A DNA stretch of 10,024 bases, from contig JAEZIX010000050.1 of NCBI GenBank assembly GCA_023415935.1, positions 1 to 10,024 of the forward strand. The letters are read 5' to 3'. Shown in pieces: positions 1 through 6,400 of this stretch. The position numbers and the translations under genes were made by a program. Source of the DNA: Cyanobacteria bacterium OH_CDB_20. Lineage in GTDB: Bacteria > Cyanobacteriota > Vampirovibrionia > Gastranaerophilales > Gastranaerophilaceae. The notes below the pieces were generated by a model. It worked only from the letters and a program-made list of their open reading frames with translations. It was not told the DNA's origin and did no database searches. The stretch's first letter is position 1, and each line of letters opens with the position of its first letter.

Positions 1-336
1 CTTTTAGACAGGGTGTTTTTTGCCGGCGGTGCAAATTTTGCATATAAACCCGCAAGCGCAGTAGTTGTGGCAAGAAGAGCAGGAACAACTGCCAGTTTTG
101 ATGTTATGAATAAATATTTTTCAATAAATAACATGCCGATAGTAACAAGCCAGTATTGGAATAATATTCACGGACTTGTGCCAGATGATATTAAAGAAGA
201 TAAGGAAGGGCTTCAGATAATGAGGACTCTAGCAAGTAATATGGCTTGGCTTTTGCGCTGTATTGAAAAAGGGAAACAAAATGGAATAAATAGACCGGAA
301 ATGCTTGAAGAAAGGGAATATACCAATTTTGTATAA
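1..336 (+). CDS. Flavodoxin / NADPH-dependent FMN reductase family protein, C-terminal part (5' truncated by window edge)
   Basis: The reading frame is open from base 1 and ends at TAA 334-336, giving 111 residues of a protein family that is usually about 200 long, so roughly the N-terminal half is missing. The start is outside the window. The GTG at 13-15 is only a Val codon inside the stretch LLDRVFFAGG, which is well inside the domain. The segments LLDRVFFAGG, VARRAGTT, NKYFSINNMPIV, SQYWNNIHG and LASNMAWLLRCIEKGK match what I know of the flavodoxin-fold NAD(P)H-dependent FMN reductase/iron-sulfur flavoprotein group. These are cytoplasmic flavoproteins that pass electrons from NAD(P)H to FMN and onward to varied acceptors. 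The ending EREYTNFV resembles the usual family C-terminus (TNFIR), so the 3' end looks natural. The physiological substrate cannot be told from the sequence. It probably has no functional link to the adhesin gene 62 bases downstream. Confidence 0.88.
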   Translation, partial: LLDRVFFAGGANFAYKPASAVVVARRAGTTASFDVMNKYFSINNMPIVTSQYWNNIHGLVPDDIKEDKEGLQIMRTLASNMAWLLRCIEKGKQNGINRPEMLEEREYTNFV

Positions 337-398
337 ATCCTTGGAAGAGTGCCCAATTGGCTAATTCTAAAAACCATTAAAAGTATAAAAATAATTGT
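337..398 (+). promoter_or_regulatory. Short intergenic gap with possible promoter for the autotransporter gene
   Basis: This 62-base gap has no hairpin followed by a T-run, so I see no terminator for the flavoprotein gene. A TATAAA at 384-389 could be a -10 element. The best upstream -35-like hexamer, TTGGCT at 357-362, is 21 bases away, which is longer than the usual 16-18. No purine-rich Shine-Dalgarno sequence lies 5-12 bases before the ATG at 399. The perfect 8-base palindrome CCAATTGG (353-360) is noted but unexplained. The promoter call is weak, because AT-rich DNA gives such hexamers by chance. Confidence 0.2.
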
Positions 399-479
399 AT
401 GAATAATAAGAAGATAACGGCACTTATAGTGTTGTTTTTCATACAAATGAGATTAAATATTTATTCCCCCTCAAAAGCA
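399..479 (+). other. Predicted N-terminal signal peptide coding segment
   Basis: Residues 1-27 have a short basic n-region (MNNKK), a hydrophobic core ITALIVLFFIQM and a c-region ending SPSKA before AVDIY, which fits Sec export and signal peptidase I cleavage. The core is short and is followed by Arg18, which is slightly atypical. The exact cleavage site is a guess between A27 and A28. Confidence 0.65.
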
Positions 480-3400
480 GCTGTTGATATATATTTTTTT
501 AATGGAGCAAGTAATCCCCCTCAATACTCCCTTATTAACAGAACCGGATATCCATTGGTAAGCGGGGATTCACTTCGCATTATGAATAATCTGACAGCTA
601 ATGCTGCAATAGGGAATATTGGGACAACAAGCGCTTTTATTCTGTCTATTGCAGGCGGAGATAATACAATCAGCGGAAACTCAACTTATTCTGGATTTTC
701 TATTCCTGCTTTAAGTGACTATACTTTTAATGCAACAAATTTGGAGCTTTTTCGTACTACATCTACAACCATAGGTGGAGCTATAACAAATGCAGGTGTT
801 CTTTCTTTCACTGACGGCGATTTTACAAATAACAATGCAATAAGTGGAGGTGCAATAAGGAATACAGGTACTGAAACAATAACTGGAACTGTATCAGGAA
901 CGGGTCCCACAGCTACGAGTACAACAACATTTACAAATAATACCGTTACAACAGGAAATGGTGGTGCTATTTATACAACAGGTGGCTCGACAATTACAGG
1001 GGTAAAATTCGATAGCAATGACTCAGCTGCAACTGCAACTGCTACAGGTGGTGGTGCGATTTATACAGCAACCGGGACTACAACTATAAATAATAGTATT
1101 TTTACAAGCAATACTGCTCAAAGAGTTGGGGGTGCGATTAATCAAGCATCTGGAACTCTTAATATTAATAATTCCTTATTTGATTCAAATACCTCAACAA
1201 ACCTTACTGCTACAGGTTTGGGAGGGGCTATTTACAGTAATGCTGGAAGTTTGAATGTAGACAATACCGAATTCTCAAATAACTCTTGTAAAACAACGGG
1301 TGGTGCCATTTGGTCAAGAGCAACGCTTGATATAGAGCAAGGAACTTTTAGCGGGAATGTATCAAACAACATGGCTGGCGCTCTATATAACGGTGCGGCT
1401 TGTACAATAAATAATTCAACTTTTGAAAACAATATTGCGCATACTTCTCTGGCAAGCGCTGGTGGTGGGGCAATATACAACAATTCGGCTGCTATGACAA
1501 TAACAGATACTACTTTTAATACAAATAGTACAGATGCTTCAACTCTAAACCCTGCTAATGGTGGAGGGATTTATAATACAGGAACTGCTGCAGTGCTCAC
1601 TATTAACGGTACTGTTTCAGGAACAGGATCAGGGGCAATAAGTACAACTACTTTTTCTAATAATACGGCAGTTAACAATGGTGGGGCTATTTATAACAAC
1701 AGTACAAATGCATCGACAAGTTTAAATGCAACAGGGGTTATTTTTAATACAAACTCTTCAGTAAATGGTGGGGCAGTTTATAATAACGCAGGTTTGGCAA
1801 CATTTACGGGAGATATTTTTAAGAATAACAATGTAACCGGATCAGGTGGTGCCTTTTATAATGTAGGAACAACTACTGTTAGCGGAAATGAGTTTATATC
1901 AAACTCTGCTGATGTTTCAGGCGGTGCTTTTTACAATACGGGAACCGCAACTCTGTTAAATTCTGATTTTACAAATAATACTGCTGATGTTTCTGGTGGT
2001 GCGATTTATAATTCAGGCACTTTAAGAATTCAAGCAAATGGAGAAGAAAGTTTGTTCTCAGGAAATACCGTTGGTGCTTTTGCAAATGACCTTCACCTTG
2101 CAGGAGGGACTGTTTATTTAAATGCAGGAAATAGCGGAAGTATAACCTTTGACGGGGCGATAACATCTTCCGCCAAGGCAAATATAATAAGTATCAATTC
2201 TGTAACAGGCTCTTCAAGTCTGACAAATGGTACTATAAATTTTAATGGAGAGATTTCAACCTCAACAGTAAATATTGCATCAGGTACAACAAATATAGGC
2301 AAAAGCAGTATTTCGAATGTTAATGAAAATAATGTTTTGTTTGCTATTACTGGAGGAACTCAAAATTTCACAAAAAATTCATTTTTAACAGGTTCAAGAG
2401 TAACTTTAAATGATACGACTCCGACATCAAGCGAAACATTGAATATTACAAATGGGACATTTACAGGCAGTGGTTCTTTTACTGGCTCTGGTGGAGCTAT
2501 AAACATAACTTCAGGAAATACAGATATTACGGATACAAATTTCTCCGGATATTCCGCAACTACAAGCGGGGGTGCGATCTTAAATGGTGGAACTACAACA
2601 TCAACCAATACAGAAATAACAGGTACAATAACAGGTTCAGGAGCAAGCGCTACTAGTACGACTACTTTTTCAAACAATACTACCGCAGGTTCTGGTGGGG
2701 CAATTTATAATACAGGAACTTTAGTTTTAAATAATATAAAATTTAATGCAAATTCATCAACATCGACTTCAACAACTGGAGGTGGGGGCGCAATTTATCA
2801 AGCGGCAGCCCTCACTATAAATAATGGGATTTTTACAAACAACACAACAACTGCAAGAGGTGGAGCGATTTATAGTGCTGCAACTGCAACAGGTTCAGTA
2901 GGGATTGGCTCAATTTTTGATTCAAATTCAGCTACAGGCACAAGTTCAAGTGGTGGAGCGATTTATGCACTCGGAAGTCCGACTCTTTCAGGGGTAACTT
3001 TTAACAAAAACTATGCAACAGTAAATGGCGGAGCAATTTATATTGCAGGAAATACAGTTACAATGGTTAATGACACTTTTACTGATAACGGAAAAAACGG
3101 TGCTCTTGTTGAAACAGATAATGGAGGTGCTCTTTATAATGATGTTGGAAATGTAACAATTACTGATACCACATTTACCAATAATGCTTCATCAGTTACG
3201 GGGGGTGCAATAAGAAATGCAGTAAGTACAACTAATTCAATTACTTTATACGGTGCTACATTTTCCGGGAATTCATCAGCCAGTGGTGGCGCTGTCTATA
3301 ATGAGGGAATATTGCATATTAATTCAGGAACCGATGTAACAAAGTTTGTTGGAAATACTGCAACACTTGACGGAGGCGCTATATATGGATTTGGGGGTAC

Positions 3401-6400
3401 AGGGAGCGCAAGCAGTGGAACTCTTTTTGATGGAAATACCGCAGGTAGAGATGGAGGGGCAGTATATACAACCGGTACTCCTAATTTAACGGGGGCAATC
3501 TATAAAAATAATTGGGCAGAAAGAAACGGTGGAGCTGTATATAGCGCTACAACAAACACTTCATATACAAATTGCACATTTTCAAATAACGGAAAAGATG
3601 GAGCTACTGTAAAAACTGATAACGGGGGTGCAATATACGATGCGAATAGCGCTATGGTAATAACAGGAGGAACGTTTGAAAACAACGCTTCAAGCGTATC
3701 AGGGGGCGCAATTTATAATACAATAACAACATCAACTAGAGCTTTTTCAACTGATGGCACAGCTTTTAATACAAACTCTTCACTAAATGGCGGAGCTTTT
3801 TATAATAATGCTGGTGTTGCAACTCTTACAAATACTGACTTTACAACTAACACTGCATCAAGCAACGGGGGCGCAATTTTTAGTACAGGTGGAACTATGA
3901 CCATTACGGGCAATGAATTTACCTCAAATTCTGCCACAAACTTTGGTGGCGCTATTTATAACGACACAGGAACGACTACAAATATTACAAATTCAGATTT
4001 TTCTTTAAACTCAGCACTAAGTGGGGGTGCTGCTTATAATATAGGCGGTACATTAACTTTGACTGATTGTTCTTTTTCAAACAATTCTGCGACAACTTCA
4101 GGTGGTGCAATTTATGTTGCAAGTGGAATCGTTAACGTCAATTCAACAGGAAAAGATGTGACATTCACCGGTAACACTCAAGCTGGAAGCGGTAATGACA
4201 TTTTAATGGCTGGCGGAACTTTAAATTTAACCGCAAACAACTATGATATTTATATAAATGGAGGTATTCAAGGTGCTGCCGGTACTATTAGCAAACTTGG
4301 AGCGGGCGATTTGATTCTTTCGGGTACAAATAATTTATTCACCGGAACTTATACAAACAGCGCAGGGAACTTACAAATTAAAAGTGCGTTTTTTAACGGA
4401 GTAAACAATTTTACAGGAGGAACAGCAGAAATTCAAACAGGTGGGAGTGTGATTTTGAATTCAGGCGACAGTTGGGCAAATACTGTAATAACTAATTCCA
4501 ATGCTACTCTTAATATTAACGGATTCTCTCATACCACAGGCGGAGCATATAATCAGACAGCAGGGACTCTAAATCTGAATAATACAGGAACGGCATCAAG
4601 TTTGACCTTGACTTCAGGAAGTAGCCTTGACAGCGGTAGCGTTAACTTCACTGGTACGGGAAATACTTTAAGTGTGGGAACGGGCGCTACTTTTTTATCT
4701 GATGCTGCAATAAATTTAACAAGTTCAAATAATTTCACAGTCTCTGGAGGCACTGCAACTTTAAACGGTTCAGGTACAGGGTCTGATACCTGGGCAGGTA
4801 CAGTAAATGTTTCAGGAGGAACTTTAAATCTAAACTCAATCTCTTCAGGCGGAATTTATAATCAAAGTGGAGGAACCACAAATTTAAGCACTGGTTCGTT
4901 AATAAATATCACTGCTGCAAGTGACAACTTAAGCGGGGGAAGCCTTGTTGATAATGGTACACTTAACCTTTCAAACACTGCAACAAAAACCGTTGCAACA
5001 TCAATAAGCGGTAATGGCATAATAAACAAAAGCGCGTCAGGCTCAGTTACTTTTTCGGGCAACAATTCAAACTTTACCGGAACATATAATCAGACAGCAG
5101 GAGCTGTAACTATCCAAAACAGCTTCTTTTCAGGAATAAATAACTTTAATGGAGGCACCGCAACGATAAGTACTGGCGGAAACTTAACTTTGAATTCAAA
5201 TGATAGTTGGACAACTACAAATTTTTCAACTTCAAGTGGAACATTGAATTTAGACGGATTCTCACACACTTCAGGCGGGACTTATAACCAAACATTAGGA
5301 AACTTAAACCTTAATAACGCATCTAGCCTCTTACTTGCAACAGGAAGCACAATCACATCAGGAAATGTGAACTATTCTGGAACGGGAAGCCTTTTAAATA
5401 TTGCAGCCGGTGGTGCTTTTAGCTCGACAGCTGTGTTAAATCTTACAACTGACAATACATTTAGAGTGTCTGGAAGTACAAACGTAACGCTTAGCAATGC
5501 GGATTTTTGGAGCGGGCTTGGAAAAGTAGATATGACAAGCGGCACTTTAACTCTTACCTCTACAGCTTCAAACGGTATATATACTCAATCAGGCGGAGCT
5601 TTAACCATCCGTGACGGCGGGACTTTGACATTAGGAAGCAATAGTTCAATTAACGCAGGAAGTGTTGTATTTGCAGGAACTGGCATAAAAACATTGGATG
5701 TTTCAACAGGAGGGCTGTTTGATTCAGCAGCTACTATAAATATTTCAAGCGGAAACATTTTTAAGGTTTCAGGAGGAACAGCTACTTTAAGCAACGCTGA
5801 TACCTGGGTTGGTGATGTGTCTGTAACAGGCGGAAGTCTAACATTAAATTCGATTGCTTCTAATGGAACCTATACGCAAAATGGCGGTACAACAACATTA
5901 AGTTCTGGAACACTTAACATTTCAGGTACAAGCGAGCTTTCAGGCGGTTCGTTTGTCGATAATGCTACTTTAAATCTTTCAAACACTGATGCTAAAACCA
6001 CAGCAACTTCAATCAGCGGAACAGGGACAATAAATAAAAATGCCGCAGGTGTATCGACTTTTACTGGGAATAACTCTGGTTTTACCGGTACATATAACCA
6101 AACTGTGGGCGGAGTTGTTATTCAAAATAATTTCTTTAACGGAGCAAATAATTTTACGGGATTGTCTACAACCGCTGATATCCAAACCGGTGGGAATCTA
6201 ACTTTGAATTCAGGCGATACTTGGACAAATACAAATACAACTTTATCAGGCGGAAGTTTAACTCTTAATGGCTTTTCACATACTTCGGGCGGTACTTACA
6301 ATCAAACTTCAGGGGGCTTACATTTAAATAATTCTTCTTCCTTAACTTTAGATACCGGTAGTGCAGTCTCTGGCGGAACAGTGGATTTTGGAGGAACTGG

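Noticed and set aside
13..15. GTG as the start of the flavoprotein gene
   Set aside because: The preceding codons (Leu-Leu-Asp-Arg) fit the conserved family sequence before FFAGG, so the gene begins upstream of the window.
353..360. Palindrome CCAATTGG as an operator
   Set aside because: An eight-base palindrome alone is too short and too AT-rich in context to support a regulator site.
213..446. Minus-strand open frame across the end of the flavoprotein and the start of the autotransporter
   Set aside because: It overlaps two well-supported genes, and its sequence is explained by antisense reading of AT-rich coding DNA.
494..500. Run of seven T just after the signal peptide codons as a phase-variation switch
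   Set aside because: Seven bases is short for slippage and similar runs occur elsewhere in this AT-rich gene (for example near 7720). There is no other sign of switching, and a comparison of strains would be needed.
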